A DNA stretch of 64,000 nt from Pseudonocardia sediminis (GTDB lineage Bacteria > Actinomycetota > Actinomycetes > Mycobacteriales > Pseudonocardiaceae), in assembly GCF_004217185.1 (NCBI RefSeq), contig NZ_SHKL01000001.1, positions 2,471,001 through 2,535,000 of the forward strand, in the 5' to 3' direction. How positions within the stretch are numbered: position 1 is the stretch's first letter; every line of letters starts with the position of its first letter. Under the pieces are notes generated by a model. The model ran no database searches. It was not told where the DNA came from and saw only the letters and a list, made by a program, of their open reading frames with translations. Shown piece by piece: positions 9,031 through 17,770 of the stretch. The translations under genes and the position numbers were made by a program.

Positions 9031-9047
9031 CACGGACGGGGGACGGG

Positions 9048-9071
9048 GCGGGGTGCGTTCGCTCACCCCGC
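9048..9071 (+). terminator. Hairpin terminator after the phosphatase
   Basis: GCGGGGTG (9048-9055) and CACCCCGC (9064-9071) form a perfect 8-bp stem with an 8-nt loop, 17 bp after the phosphatase stop codon. Confidence 0.65.
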
Positions 9072-9111
9072 CTCGCGTGCGGGAACCGGACGGAGCAGAC
9101 TGACTCCGTAC

Positions 9112-9266
9112 CGCAGGGGAGTACCCCGTTCGCGGTGGTGTCGTCAGCACGGCGACGGGGCGGTCCGCCCCGGAACCCGGCACCATCGGCCACGTCGCAG
9201 GACCCGCCGCCAGTCGGCCCGTCGCGAGTGGCGGGAGAGACCTCGGGCGTGCTTCTGCTGCCCGAG
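9112..9266 (+). promoter_or_regulatory. Putative yybP-ykoY (Mn2+) riboswitch before terC-like gene
   Basis: The leader has the two conserved ends of the yybP-ykoY class: AGGGGAGTA at 9115-9123 and GCGGGAGAGACCT at 9231-9243, separated by a GC-rich helical region. CCGcAGG (9111-9117) can pair with CCTCGG (9241-9246) as helix P1. The same 3' strand is claimed by a perfect 7-bp hairpin, CTCGGGC 9242-9248 with GCCCGAG 9260-9266, just before the ribosome site GAGAGG. The two folds exclude each other, as expected for a metal-controlled switch. The class is known to precede TerC/Alx-type Mn exporters. Assigned from memory of the consensus, not from a covariance search. Confidence 0.55.
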
Positions 9267-9283
9267 TTCCGAGAGGTGTTCCG

Positions 9284-10408
9284 TTGAACGTCCCCCTGTG
9301 GGTCTGGCTGGTCACGATCGGCGTGTTCGTCGCCATCGTGGCCGTCGACCTCTTCGTCGTCGACCACAAGCCGCACGCCGTCACCCTCGGCGAGGTGACG
9401 CGGTGGGTGCTGTTCTACATCGCGCTGGCGGTGGTGTTCGGCCTCGGCGTCTGGTTCTTCGCCGGCGGCACCTTCGCCGGTGAGTTCTTCGCCGGCTACA
9501 TCACCGAGTACTCGCTCTCGGTCGACAACCTCTTCATCTTCCTGATCATCATGAGCTCGTTCAAGGTGCCGGTGATCCACCAGCACCGGGTGCTGCTCGT
9601 CGGCATCGTGATCGCGCTGATCATGCGCGGCCTGTTCATCGCCGTCGGCGCGGCCGCGATCGAGCAGTTCAGCTGGGTCTTCTACCTCTTCGCCGCGTTC
9701 CTGATCTACACCGCCGTGAGCCTGGTGCGCCAGGGCATGGGCGGCGACGACGAGGAGTGGGAGGAGGGGCGGGCCATCAAGCTGGTCCGCAAGGTCTTCC
9801 CGGTGACCGAGGACTACCACGGCGCCAAGACCACCGTTCGGATCGACGGCAAGCGCTGGCTGACCCCGATGCTCGTCGTGATGATCGCGATCGGGCTGAC
9901 CGACGTGATGTTCGCGCTCGACTCGATCCCGGCCATCTTCGGCCTCACCCAGGAGTCCTACCTGGTCTTCACCGCGAACGCGTTCGCGCTGATGGGCCTG
10001 CGCCAGCTGTACTTCCTGCTCGGTGGCCTGCTCAAGAAGCTGATCTACCTCTCCTACGGCCTGGCCGTGCTGCTCGCGTTCATCGGCGTCAAGCTCGCCC
10101 TGCACGCACTGCACGAGAACGAGCTGCCGTTCATCAACGGCGGTCAGCCGCTGCCGGTCCCCGAGGTCGGCATCGGCCTATCCCTCGCGGTCATCATCGG
10201 CGTGCTCGCGGTGACGACGGTCGTCAGCCTCGTCGCCGTCCGCCGGAACCCGGCGCTGGCCGAGCAGGGCAGCGGGATCACCGCGCCGCCGCTGGCCCGG
10301 AACAAGGAGGAGGCGGCCCGGATCGTCGAGCAGGACGACCAGGAGCACGCCGCCCAGCACGAGCGACTCCTCGAGAAGGAGAAGGCCGAGGGACGCGGGC
10401 AGATCTGA
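9284..10408 (+). CDS. TerC/Alx-family membrane protein, probable Mn2+ exporter
   Basis: 374 residues, TTG start eight bases after GAGAGG (9271-9276). Eight or nine hydrophobic helices are visible, with the family hallmark acidic residues inside membrane segments: SVDNLFIFLIIM near residue 83 and GLTDVMFALDSIPAIFG near 207. These conserved Asp residues are thought to bind metal in TerC/Alx proteins. A charged Glu/Lys-rich tail (about 330-374) ends the protein. The family includes Alx of E. coli and YkoY of Bacillus, which export Mn2+ or metallate secreted proteins. The riboswitch-like leader directly upstream supports a manganese role here. Confidence 0.85.
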   Translation: MNVPLWVWLVTIGVFVAIVAVDLFVVDHKPHAVTLGEVTRWVLFYIALAVVFGLGVWFFAGGTFAGEFFAGYITEYSLSVDNLFIFLIIMSSFKVPVIHQHRVLLVGIVIALIMRGLFIAVGAAAIEQFSWVFYLFAAFLIYTAVSLVRQGMGGDDEEWEEGRAIKLVRKVFPVTEDYHGAKTTVRIDGKRWLTPMLVVMIAIGLTDVMFALDSIPAIFGLTQESYLVFTANAFALMGLRQLYFLLGGLLKKLIYLSYGLAVLLAFIGVKLALHALHENELPFINGGQPLPVPEVGIGLSLAVIIGVLAVTTVVSLVAVRRNPALAEQGSGITAPPLARNKEEAARIVEQDDQEHAAQHERLLEKEKAEGRGQI

Positions 10409-10422
10409 CGCCCTCCCCCACC

Positions 10423-10480
10423 CGAGCAGACGCCCGGGGCCCGTCCGGTCTCCGCCGGTCGGGCCCCGGGCGTCTGCTCG
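10423..10480. terminator. 20-bp perfect inverted repeat between convergent genes
   Basis: CGAGCAGACGCCCGGGGCCC (10423-10442) is exactly complementary to 10461-10480, with an 18-nt loop. It begins 15 bp after the terC-like stop and 24 bp from the stop of the opposing phosphoesterase. It should work as a bidirectional terminator; its length also makes a dispersed repeat possible. Confidence 0.75.
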
Positions 10481-10503
10481 CGGTGCTGCGTCTGCCCGCG
10501 GTG

Positions 10504-11016
10504 CTATGTCGGCTCTCGGTGGTGCAGGGTGACCGGCCCGATCCGGCCGTCGCCCAGCTCCAGCGTCATCCACGTGTGCGTGGGCTGCCGCCGGCGGTCG
10601 GTCGGCGACCCGGGGTTGAGCAGCCGCAGCTCACCGCCGCCGGGGAGCTCCGCGACGGAGTCCCACGGGATGTGGCTGTGGCCGAACACCAGCAGGTCGA
10701 CGTCCGGGTGGGCGCGGGCACAACGGCGTTCCCGCCCCTGCGCCGCGCCCGTCTCGTGGGTAACGGCGACCCGGACCCCGCCGAGCTCGGCGTGCGCCGT
10801 CTCCGGCAGCCGCCCGCGCAGCTCGGGGCCGTCGTTGTTGCCCCAGCAGGCGACGAGCCGGGCCGAGCGGGCCTCGAGCCGGCCGAGCAGGGTGACGTCC
10901 ATCCAGTCCCCGGCGTGCACGACGACGTCGGCGGCGTCGACCGCCGCCCAGACCTGCTCGGGCAGGTCCTTCGCCCGGACCGGTACGTGCGTGTCGGAGA
11001 TCAGCAGGACGTGCAC
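10504..11016 (-). CDS. YfcE/MJ0936-type metallophosphoesterase
   Basis: 170 residues with the compact single-domain layout of the YfcE/MJ0936 phosphodiesterases: ISDTHVP at residues 6-12, HAGDWMD near 36, GNNDG near 59, THETG and the C-terminal GHSHIPW and NPGSPTDRR blocks. These supply the two-metal site. The family hydrolyses phosphodiester model substrates in vitro and its cellular substrate is generally unknown. The gene is followed upstream by the FKBP gene on the same strand with only 8 bp between them, so the two are probably cotranscribed (FKBP first). Confidence 0.85.
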   Translation of the reverse strand: MHVLLISDTHVPVRAKDLPEQVWAAVDAADVVVHAGDWMDVTLLGRLEARSARLVACWGNNDGPELRGRLPETAHAELGGVRVAVTHETGAAQGRERRCARAHPDVDLLVFGHSHIPWDSVAELPGGGELRLLNPGSPTDRRRQPTHTWMTLELGDGRIGPVTLHHREPT

Positions 11017-11024
11017 GGGGGAGG

Positions 11025-11399
11025 TCAGTTCACCCCGACCAGGTCCACCACGAAGATCAGCGTCTCGCCGGGGGCGATGACGCCACCGGCGCCGCGGTCG
11101 CCGTAGCCCAGGTGCGGCGGGATGACGAGGCGGCGGCGTCCGCCGACCTTCATGCCGGTGACGCCGGTGTCCCAGCCGGAGATGACCTGACCGGCGCCGA
11201 GGGCGAACTGCAGCGGCTGGCCGCGGTTGTAGGAGGCGTCGAACTCCTCGCCGGTCGAGTGGGCGACCCCGACGTAGTGCACGGCGACGCGGTCGCCGGG
11301 CTTGGCCTCGGTGCCGTCACCGAGGCTGATGTCGGTGGCGTCGAGATCGGTGGGGACGGGGCCGTCGACCGGGTCGACGACGGGCTTGGCTGCGGGCAC
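11025..11399 (-). CDS. FKBP-type peptidyl-prolyl isomerase
   Basis: 124 residues, essentially one FKBP domain. Recognisable blocks are VAVHYVGVAHSTGEEFDASYNRGQPLQFALGAGQVISGWD, carrying the conserved Tyr, Phe, Asp and Trp of the active pocket (here split over residues 40-80), then GMKVGGRRRLVIPPHLGYGDRGAG and a final LIFVVDLVGV strand. No signal peptide is seen, so it is cytoplasmic. GTG start at 11399 with GAGGAG seven bases upstream; a longer in-frame extension has no ribosome site and low-complexity sequence. It shares an 8-bp gap with the downstream phosphoesterase. Confidence 0.9.
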   Translation of the reverse strand: MPAAKPVVDPVDGPVPTDLDATDISLGDGTEAKPGDRVAVHYVGVAHSTGEEFDASYNRGQPLQFALGAGQVISGWDTGVTGMKVGGRRRLVIPPHLGYGDRGAGGVIAPGETLIFVVDLVGVN

Positions 11400-11643
11400 G
11401 GGAGGTCTCCTCGCGGGTCGTGAGAGTGGCGGGTCCGAGCGTGCCAGAGGGTCCCGGCCTCCGCCCGCCACCCCCGGGCCACGCGGTGACCCTCCCGCGC
11501 GGGCGTCGTCGTCGTCGCCGGTCCCGCTCCCGGACCCGGCCGGACGACCGGCCGGGCGACCGGAGAGAAGATGATCATCGGCATCGAGCCGGACCCGGCC
11601 CCGCGTGCGACGATCGGCCGGTGAGCACAGCGGGGCCCGTGTC

Positions 11644-13149
11644 GTGAGCAGCGGCGCGTCCACCACCGCGGTCCCGTCCGCCCCGGGTGAGCCGGACCCG
11701 CGCCGCTGGAAGGCGCTCTGGGTCACCCTCGTCGCCGGGTTCATGTCGCTGCTCGACGTCAGCATCGTCGCGGTCGCGCTGCCGTCGATGCAGCGCGGCC
11801 TGGACACCACGCCGGGCGGGGTGCAGTGGGTCGTCTCCGGCTACGCCCTGACGTTCGGGCTCGCGCTGGTGCCGGCCGGGCGGCTCGGCGACGCCTTCGG
11901 CCGCCGGCGGATGTTCCTCATCGCCCTTGCCCTGTTCGTGCTGTTCAGCGTCGCGGCCGGGGCGGCACCGTCGATCGGGTGGCTGGCCGCGGCCCGGCTC
12001 GCACAGGGCCTCGCGGCCGGGATGCTCGCCCCGCAGAACTCCGGGCTGATCCAGAACCTGTTCTCCGGCGACGAGCGCGGGCGGGCGTTCGGCCTGTTCG
12101 GTGCCACCGTCGGCATCTCGACGGCGGTCGGCCCGATCGTCGGCGGCGTCATCCTGGCCCTGTTCGGCGAGGCCGAGGGCTGGCGGTGGATCTTCTTCGT
12201 GAACCTGCCGATCGGCATCGTGGCGCTGGTGCTCGCGGCCCGGCTGATCCCGCCGGTGCCCGGGGCGGGGGAGGGCCATCGCAGCATCGACTGGGTCGGC
12301 GTCGGACTCCTCGGCGGCGCCGTCCTGGCCGTGCTGCTGCCGCTGGTGCAGGCCGAGAGCGGGGGACTCGGACGGCTGTGGTGGCTGTTCGTCGTCGGCA
12401 CCGCGCTCGGGGGAGCGTTCGTGCTGTGGGAGCGGCGGGTGCTGCGGCGCGAGACCGAGCCGCTGCTCGACGTCCGCCTGGTCACCGCGACACCCGGCTA
12501 CGCCTGGGGTGCGGCGCTCGGCGCGGTGTACTTCATCGGCTTCTCCGGGGTCTGGATCGTGCTCGCTCAGTTCTTCCAGTCCGGGCTGGGCTACACGCCG
12601 CTGCAGTCCGGGCTCGCCGTGGCGCCGTTCGCGCTGGGGTCCGCGTTCTCCGCGGCGTGGGGCGGGCGCCTGGTCCAGCGCCACGGGCGGCGCCTGACCG
12701 TGTTCGGTCTCGTCGTGGTCATCGCCGGGTTCGGGACGGCGGCGCTGCTGCTCGGCACGCTCGACCCGTCGGTCGTCGGCTGGGCGATCGCGCCGGCGAT
12801 GCTCGTCGGCGGGATCGGCGGTGGATTCGTCATCTCGCCGAACCTGACGATGACGCTGCGGGAGGTACCTGTCCGAATGGCGGGGTCGGCCGGTGGCGCA
12901 TTGCAGACCGGGCAGCGGATCGGCGCGACGATCGGGACAGCGGCACTGCCCGGTGTCTTCTACGCCGTCCTGGCCTCCGGAGGCGGGGACTACCAGGCCG
13001 CGATCTCGCTGACCCTGGTGGCGACACTCGTCGTCCTGCTGGTGGTGCTGGTCATCGCCCTGGCCGACCTGCGCGCGGGCCGTTCACGGCCGGTTCCGGT
13101 CTCCGGTTCCGGCGAGACCTTCGAGCACCATCACCTGCACTACGACTGA
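11644..13149 (+). CDS. DHA2-family MFS multidrug exporter (EmrB/QacA type)
   Basis: About 501 residues with fourteen hydrophobic segments. Motif A is GRLGDAFGRRR near residue 78; the antiporter-type motif GATVGISTAVGPIVGG follows in helix 5. The Asp in MSLLDVSIVAVALPSMQRGL of helix 1 matches motif D1 of the 14-TM drug:H+ antiporters. It ends with a His-rich tail (FEHHHLHYD). GTG 11644 is the most natural start, about 20 residues before helix 1; GTG 11605 is in frame but adds only hydrophilic residues. The gene is divergent from the FKBP gene. No TetR-type regulator is adjacent, so its inducer cannot be guessed. Confidence 0.85.
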   Translation: MSSGASTTAVPSAPGEPDPRRWKALWVTLVAGFMSLLDVSIVAVALPSMQRGLDTTPGGVQWVVSGYALTFGLALVPAGRLGDAFGRRRMFLIALALFVLFSVAAGAAPSIGWLAAARLAQGLAAGMLAPQNSGLIQNLFSGDERGRAFGLFGATVGISTAVGPIVGGVILALFGEAEGWRWIFFVNLPIGIVALVLAARLIPPVPGAGEGHRSIDWVGVGLLGGAVLAVLLPLVQAESGGLGRLWWLFVVGTALGGAFVLWERRVLRRETEPLLDVRLVTATPGYAWGAALGAVYFIGFSGVWIVLAQFFQSGLGYTPLQSGLAVAPFALGSAFSAAWGGRLVQRHGRRLTVFGLVVVIAGFGTAALLLGTLDPSVVGWAIAPAMLVGGIGGGFVISPNLTMTLREVPVRMAGSAGGALQTGQRIGATIGTAALPGVFYAVLASGGGDYQAAISLTLVATLVVLLVVLVIALADLRAGRSRPVPVSGSGETFEHHHLHYD

Positions 13150-13401
13150 GACGTCGCGCACCATTCCCCGCCCATTCAGGAATGGTGAAACACCTGTTGC
13201 AGTACAACCGGAACCGGCTGCCCCATAACGGGAGCAGATGACCACGAATGGCGGTCGCCCGGCCGCTCGCGTTTTTGCAAGGATCCCTCATCCGCAGCCG
13301 CCGGAAACAGTTCGGCTCCGGGGTGCCAGTTCCGTACACACACCGATGCACGGGCCGGGGTCAGGGCGACCGACGGCCGGTTCGAGGGGGAATCACCGTC
13401 G

Positions 13402-14622
13402 ATGACGCCCATCATCTCCATCATCGTCTTCGCCGCGGGAGCGGCGGTGCTGATCTACAGCGCCGAGAAGCTGATCACGTACCTGGTGGGTGCCGCGCGC
13501 GGCCTGGCCATCTCGTTGTTCCTGCTCGCGATCCTGTTCACCGGGATCGAGTTCGACGACCTGGTGTTCGGCGTGGTGCTGAACCTGGAGGGTCTCGAGG
13601 ACGTCGCGCTGGGCGTCATCTTCGGCACCGTCATCTCCATGACCGGCCTCGTCCTGGCGCTGGCCGCGCTGTTCGCGCCCTGCCGGGTGGAGATCCCGAA
13701 GGACTACATCGCGATTTTCGCGCTCGCCCCGCTCATCCTGGTCGCGCTCGCGCTGACCGGGGAACTGGGAGTGGTCTCCGGAATCGTGCTGGTTCTGTTG
13801 TTCGTGGCGTTCGTCGGCTACATCGGTTATCGCGAGTCGCGGCGCGCGGTGCCGACCTTCCGCAGCTCCGAGGTGCTCGAGAACATGGACAGCCGTGAGC
13901 TGGCCTCGGTCACCGGTGGCGGCGGCGGCGGAACCGGAGGCGGGTCGGGCGGCGGCGCCGGTGAGCTCTACGAGACCGGCAGCCTGGCCGTGTCGAAGTC
14001 GAACCAGCGCAGCGGCTCGGTGCTGATGGGGCTCGCGGTGCTCGCCCTGGTCGGCCTCGTCGTCGGCGCCTACGCGATGTCCGAGGGCACCGAGGGCATC
14101 CTGGAGAACTTCGCCATCAGCGGCACCGTGTTCGGCGCGACGATCGCGACGGTGGTCCTCTCGCTGGAGGACATCTTCCTGACCGTGGAGCCGTTCCGTA
14201 AGGGCGCACCCGCGATCGGTGTCGGCAACGTCATCGGCAGCGTCGTGTTCTCGGTGACCGCGAAGCTCGGTGTCATCGCCCTGGTCGGTGGCTCGATCCT
14301 GATCACCTCGGACGTCTTCACCTGGCACCTGCCGGCCCTGGTGGTGATCAACGGGTTCGCCGCCTACGCGTTGTTCACCGGACACCTGCGGCGCTGGCAC
14401 GGTGCCACGCTGCTGGTGGGTTACATCGCCTACTGGGTGATCAGCTTCTCGGTGTTCGGCCTCGTGCCGATCGACGACGCACCGGAGGGCGAGGAGAGCG
14501 GGTCGGAGACCGGCATCGAGGCCCCGGCCGTCCCGGGTGCCCCCGCCGCCGACGACGACGCCCCCGCCGCCGGCACCCCGGCCGTCCCCGCCGCACCGGG
14601 AGCACCGGCCGACGACGACTAG
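13402..14622 (+). CDS. CaCA-superfamily Na+/Ca2+-exchanger-like membrane protein
   Basis: 406 residues with two membrane halves of five helices each. Each half carries an alpha-repeat: GIEFDDLVFGVVLN plus FGTVISMTG in the first, and LSLEDIFLTVEPF plus GNVIGSVVFSVTAKLG in the second. The paired acidic residues within helices are those that bind cation in the family. Between the halves is a Gly-rich linker (about 173-190), and the C-terminus is a long Pro/Ala/Asp tail. The family exchanges Ca2+ or other cations for Na+ or H+. The ATG is preceded by GAGGGGG (13384-13390). The 252-bp gap upstream shows no further gene. A 13-bp terminator follows. Confidence 0.8.
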   Translation: MTPIISIIVFAAGAAVLIYSAEKLITYLVGAARGLAISLFLLAILFTGIEFDDLVFGVVLNLEGLEDVALGVIFGTVISMTGLVLALAALFAPCRVEIPKDYIAIFALAPLILVALALTGELGVVSGIVLVLLFVAFVGYIGYRESRRAVPTFRSSEVLENMDSRELASVTGGGGGGTGGGSGGGAGELYETGSLAVSKSNQRSGSVLMGLAVLALVGLVVGAYAMSEGTEGILENFAISGTVFGATIATVVLSLEDIFLTVEPFRKGAPAIGVGNVIGSVVFSVTAKLGVIALVGGSILITSDVFTWHLPALVVINGFAAYALFTGHLRRWHGATLLVGYIAYWVISFSVFGLVPIDDAPEGEESGSETGIEAPAVPGAPAADDDAPAAGTPAVPAAPGAPADDD

Positions 14623-14632
14623 ACCCGAGGCA

Positions 14633-14667
14633 CTTCTCCGGGCCCGCTCCGACCGGGCCCGGAGAAG
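14633..14667. terminator. Bidirectional terminator, exchanger / pqqE
   Basis: CTTCTCCGGGCCC (14633-14645) and GGGCCCGGAGAAG (14655-14667) form a perfect 13-bp stem with a 9-nt loop. It sits 10 bp past the exchanger stop and 4 bp past the pqqE stop on the other strand. Confidence 0.85.
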
Positions 14668-14671
14668 CGTG

Positions 14672-15778
14672 TCAGGAGCGGTGCGGCCGGGGGACGAGCA
14701 GCTCGTCCGCCGGCCGGCCCGTCTCGTTGGCCCCGCGGACGGCGTCGGTCACCAGCTCGTGGTCGGGCGAGAGGTGGCAGACCGGGTCGGTCCGCGCCGG
14801 GTCCCCGGTGAGCTGGAACGCCTGGCAGCGGCAGCCGCCGAAGTCGATCTCGCGGCGGTCGCAGCTGCGGCAGGGGTCCTGCATCCAGTCCGTGCCGCGG
14901 AACGCGGTGAACATCGGCGAGGACTGCCAGATCGTCTCCAGCGAGTCCTCCCGCACGCTCGCCCGCGGCAGCGGCAGGGTCTGCGCCGCGGGACAGGGCA
15001 GTGCGTCGCCGTTGGGGGCGACGGTGAGCTGGCGCGCGGCCCACCCGCCCATGCAGGGCTTGGGGTAGTCGCTGTAGTAGTCGGGCAGGACGTGCAGGAT
15101 CTCCATCCGGCCCTTCAGCCGCTCCCGCGCGGCGCGGACGACGTCCTCGGCCCCGGCGAGCTGCTCGCGGCTCGGCAGCAGCGCGGCGCGGTTGCGCCAC
15201 GCCCAGCCGTAGTACTGGGTGTTGGCCAGCTCGACCCGGTCCGCGTCGAGCTCCTCGACCAGCGCGATGATCTCGGCGACGCGGTCGATGTTCTGCCGGT
15301 GCAGCACCACGTTGACCGTCAGCGGCCAGCCCAGGTCCTTCACCACGGCGGCCGCCTTGAGCTTGCGCTCGAACGACGGGATGCCGGCGATCCGGTCCGA
15401 CGTCGACGGCTCGTCGGCCTGCACGCTGACCTGGACGTGGTCGAGCCCGGCCTCGCGCAGGAGCTCCGCGCGGCTGGGCGAGAAGCCGATCGCGCTCGTC
15501 ACCAGGTTCGTGTACATCCCCAGGTCGGCGGCGGTGCGCACGAGGTCGGTGAGGTCGCGGCGCAGCAGCGGCTCACCGCCGGAGAGGTGGCACTGCAGGA
15601 CGCCCATCTCGGCGGCCTCGGTGAACACGCGCTGCCACTCCGCGGTGGTCATCTCGTCGTCGTAGGCCGCGAGCTCCAGCGGGTTGGAGCAGTAGGCGCA
15701 CGCCAGCGGGCACCGGTAGGTGAGCTCGGCGAGCAACCCGAAGGGCTGGTCGACCCTGTTCTTGCTGTCACTGTCCAT
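14672..15778 (-). CDS. pqqE: PqqE, radical SAM PqqA peptide cyclase
   Basis: 368 residues. The radical-SAM cluster motif CxxxCxxC is at Cys23, Cys27 and Cys30 (YRCPLACAYC). The C-terminal SPASM domain shows the further Cys sets CMGG, CPAA and the DPCRSCDRREIDFGGCRC cluster for auxiliary FeS centres. PqqE joins the Glu and Tyr side chains of PqqA with a carbon-carbon bond, the first step of PQQ formation, with PqqD as peptide chaperone. ATG 15778 overlaps the end of pqqD by 11 bp; an ATG five codons upstream is less conserved in position. Last gene of the operon, followed by a strong terminator. Confidence 0.95.
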   Translation of the reverse strand: MDSDSKNRVDQPFGLLAELTYRCPLACAYCSNPLELAAYDDEMTTAEWQRVFTEAAEMGVLQCHLSGGEPLLRRDLTDLVRTAADLGMYTNLVTSAIGFSPSRAELLREAGLDHVQVSVQADEPSTSDRIAGIPSFERKLKAAAVVKDLGWPLTVNVVLHRQNIDRVAEIIALVEELDADRVELANTQYYGWAWRNRAALLPSREQLAGAEDVVRAARERLKGRMEILHVLPDYYSDYPKPCMGGWAARQLTVAPNGDALPCPAAQTLPLPRASVREDSLETIWQSSPMFTAFRGTDWMQDPCRSCDRREIDFGGCRCQAFQLTGDPARTDPVCHLSPDHELVTDAVRGANETGRPADELLVPRPHRS

Positions 15779-16121
15779 GATCGATCTCCACACAGTGGCG
15801 GACGACGAGACGCGCCAAGAAGGCCGTCACCTCGTCGTCGACCACGCGGTCGTAGCGCGCCTGCAGCTTCGCGGCGACGTCGGACACCGTCCGGACGCCG
15901 TCGCAGAGCCCGAGGATGTCCGCACCGGTCGGGTTGAGCACGATCACCGACTCGGGCCCGAGCAGCACGTGTCGCTCCCGGGTCCGGTCGAACCTCATCC
16001 GGACGTGCCGCGACAGCGACGGGCGCCCGGCCGGCGGGACGGCCGGCAGCCCCGCCGTGGACGGGGCCGGAGCCGGGGCGGGTGACGGAGCCGGTGCGGG
16101 GGAGGCCGCGTCACTCGGCAC
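15768..16121 (-). CDS. pqqD: PqqD, PqqA-binding peptide chaperone
   Basis: 117 residues, GTG start overlapping the pqqC end by 11 bp. The C-terminal 80 or so residues match PqqD: RHVLLGPESVIVLNPTGADILGLCDGVRTVSDVAAKL, then a three-helix bundle. PqqD binds PqqA and presents it to PqqE. The first 33 residues are an Ala/Pro-rich extension (APAPSPAPAPAP) not found in the short proteobacterial form and probably disordered. Separate, not fused to PqqC or PqqE as in some species. Confidence 0.92.
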   Translation of the reverse strand: MPSDAASPAPAPSPAPAPAPSTAGLPAVPPAGRPSLSRHVRMRFDRTRERHVLLGPESVIVLNPTGADILGLCDGVRTVSDVAAKLQARYDRVVDDEVTAFLARLVVRHCVEIDHGQ

Positions 16122-16851
16122 GGGGCTCGTCCGGGTAGGCCTTCTCGATCGCGTCCATCATCGACCACAGCACGTCGCACTTGAACGACAGCGCGTTGAC
16201 CGCGGCGTCGCCGTCCTGCGGGGTCCGGTAGTACTGCATGACGACCTCGAGCGCGTGCTCGGAGTCCCGCGGCGCCTGGAAGAGGCGGTTGCGGAAGTAG
16301 GTCAGCCCGTCCGAATCGATCCAGGTGTAGTACCGCTCGAACGCCGAGAGCCGCTCGGCCATCAGGTCGGGGGCGAACAGCTCGGTCAGCGAGGACGCGA
16401 CCGCCTCCACCCAGGGCCGGGTCTTCGCGAACGTCACGTAGGCGTCGACGGCGAAGCGCACGCCCGGAGCGAGGTGCCGGTGGTCCTCGATCTCCTCCCG
16501 GCTGAGCCCGCAGGCCTCACCCAGACGCAGCCACGCCTCGATGCCGCCCTCGCCGGGGGCGTCGCCGTCGTGGTCGGTGATGCGGCGGATCCAGCGCCGG
16601 CGCACCACCGGGTCGGGACAGTTGGCCAGGATCGCCCCGTCCTTGCGCGGGATCATCTCCTGGTAGTAGTACCGGTTCGCCACCCAGCCGCGGATCTGGT
16701 CCGGGCTCAGCACGCCCTCGTTCATCCGCACGTGGAACGGGTGTGCGCTGTGGTAGCTCTGCGAGTGCGCGCGCAGCCGCTCGATCAGGCCCTCGAGCTC
16801 GGCCGTGTCCGCCGGTCCGGTCTGCGTAGCGGGATTCACCGTCGTCGTCAT
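16111..16851 (-). CDS. pqqC: PqqC, pyrroloquinoline-quinone synthase
   Basis: 246 residues, an all-helical TenA/HO-like protein that performs the final ring closure and eight-electron oxidation to PQQ. Typical segments are HPFHVRMNEGVLSPDQIRGWVANRYYYQEMIPRKDGAIL in the N-terminal half and the block EACGLSREEIEDHRHLAPGVRFAVDAYVTF in the middle, with the active-site His, Tyr and Arg residues present. The start ATG is 5 bp after the pqqB stop and the end overlaps pqqD, so B, C, D and E are tightly coupled. Confidence 0.95.
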   Translation of the reverse strand: MTTTVNPATQTGPADTAELEGLIERLRAHSQSYHSAHPFHVRMNEGVLSPDQIRGWVANRYYYQEMIPRKDGAILANCPDPVVRRRWIRRITDHDGDAPGEGGIEAWLRLGEACGLSREEIEDHRHLAPGVRFAVDAYVTFAKTRPWVEAVASSLTELFAPDLMAERLSAFERYYTWIDSDGLTYFRNRLFQAPRDSEHALEVVMQYYRTPQDGDAAVNALSFKCDVLWSMMDAIEKAYPDEPRAE

Positions 16852-16856
16852 CGTTT

Positions 16857-17747
16857 TCAGACCTCCACTTCGAGACCGTCGTGAGCCACGTCCATCCCAC
16901 TCTCCTCGACCTCGCGCCGTTCCGGCGAGTCCTCGAGCAGGATCGGGTTGGTGTTGTTGATGTGGATGTAGATCTTGCGTGCGATCGGCAGCCGGGACAG
17001 CTGCTCCAGGCTGCCGCCGGGACCGCCGAGCGAGAGGTGCCCCATGTCGTGGGCGGTCTTCTGGGCCAGGCCGAGGCGGATCATCTCGTCGTCGCGCCAG
17101 CACGTGCCGTCGATGAACAGGCAGTCGATGCCCTCGAGCTCGTCGAGCACGGCCGGCGTGAGCTCCTGGACGCCGGGCAGGTAGACCGCCACGGTGCCGG
17201 TGGTCTCGTCGGTGAGCCGGTAGCCCACCACCCGTCCCGTGTCGGTCCCGGTGCCGAACCGGTCGTGCTTCGCCGTCGGGACGTCGAAGGCCCGGTAGGT
17301 GATCCCGCCCAGCGAGGCGTCCCGCCCCGGGACGACGGGCGTCCACTCGACGGGGCAGTAGCGCTCCAGCGTGGTCAGCACGCCGGTGCCCGAGCGCATG
17401 GTCGCGTGCGTGGCCTCGGTGGCGTGCAACGAGATCCCGCGACCCTCGCGGAGCAGGAGCAGCCCCAGCGTGTGGTCGATCTCGGCGTCGGAGAGCAGCA
17501 CCGCCTGCAGCGGCGTGACCCGGTCGTCGCCGGGATGCAGGCCCGGGAAGGCCTCGAACTGCGCCCGGATGTCGGGTGAGGCGTTGAACAGGAACCACTT
17601 CTCGTGGTCCGGGCTCACCGCGATGGAGGACTGTGTGCGTGCCCGCGCCGGCCGCGTGCCCTCACGGACCGCACGGCACGTCGGGCAACTGCAGTTCCAC
17701 TGCGGGTACCCACCTCCGGCCGCCGAACCCAGTACCCGCAGCCACAT
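16857..17747 (-). CDS. pqqB: PqqB, metallo-beta-lactamase-fold hydroxylase
   Basis: 296 residues beginning WLRVLGSAAGGGYPQWNCSCPTC, the canonical PqqB opening. It includes the structural zinc motif CxCxxC at Cys19, Cys21 and Cys24. Further hallmarks are LFNASPDIRAQ, LLSDAEIDHTLGLLLLREG and HMGHLSLGG-type metal-binding residues (here DMGHLSLGG). PqqB hydroxylates the cross-linked Glu-Tyr intermediate. The ATG at 17747 is the start; an in-frame extension upstream contains the intercistronic hairpins and is not coding. Confidence 0.95.
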   Translation of the reverse strand: MWLRVLGSAAGGGYPQWNCSCPTCRAVREGTRPARARTQSSIAVSPDHEKWFLFNASPDIRAQFEAFPGLHPGDDRVTPLQAVLLSDAEIDHTLGLLLLREGRGISLHATEATHATMRSGTGVLTTLERYCPVEWTPVVPGRDASLGGITYRAFDVPTAKHDRFGTGTDTGRVVGYRLTDETTGTVAVYLPGVQELTPAVLDELEGIDCLFIDGTCWRDDEMIRLGLAQKTAHDMGHLSLGGPGGSLEQLSRLPIARKIYIHINNTNPILLEDSPERREVEESGMDVAHDGLEVEV

Positions 17748-17770
17748 ACGTCGTTCCCCGTTCGTCGTGC

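Noticed and set aside
13150..13401. Riboswitch upstream of the cation exchanger
   Set aside because: I looked for Mn, Mg and c-di-AMP switch signatures in the 252-bp leader and saw none of the conserved blocks.
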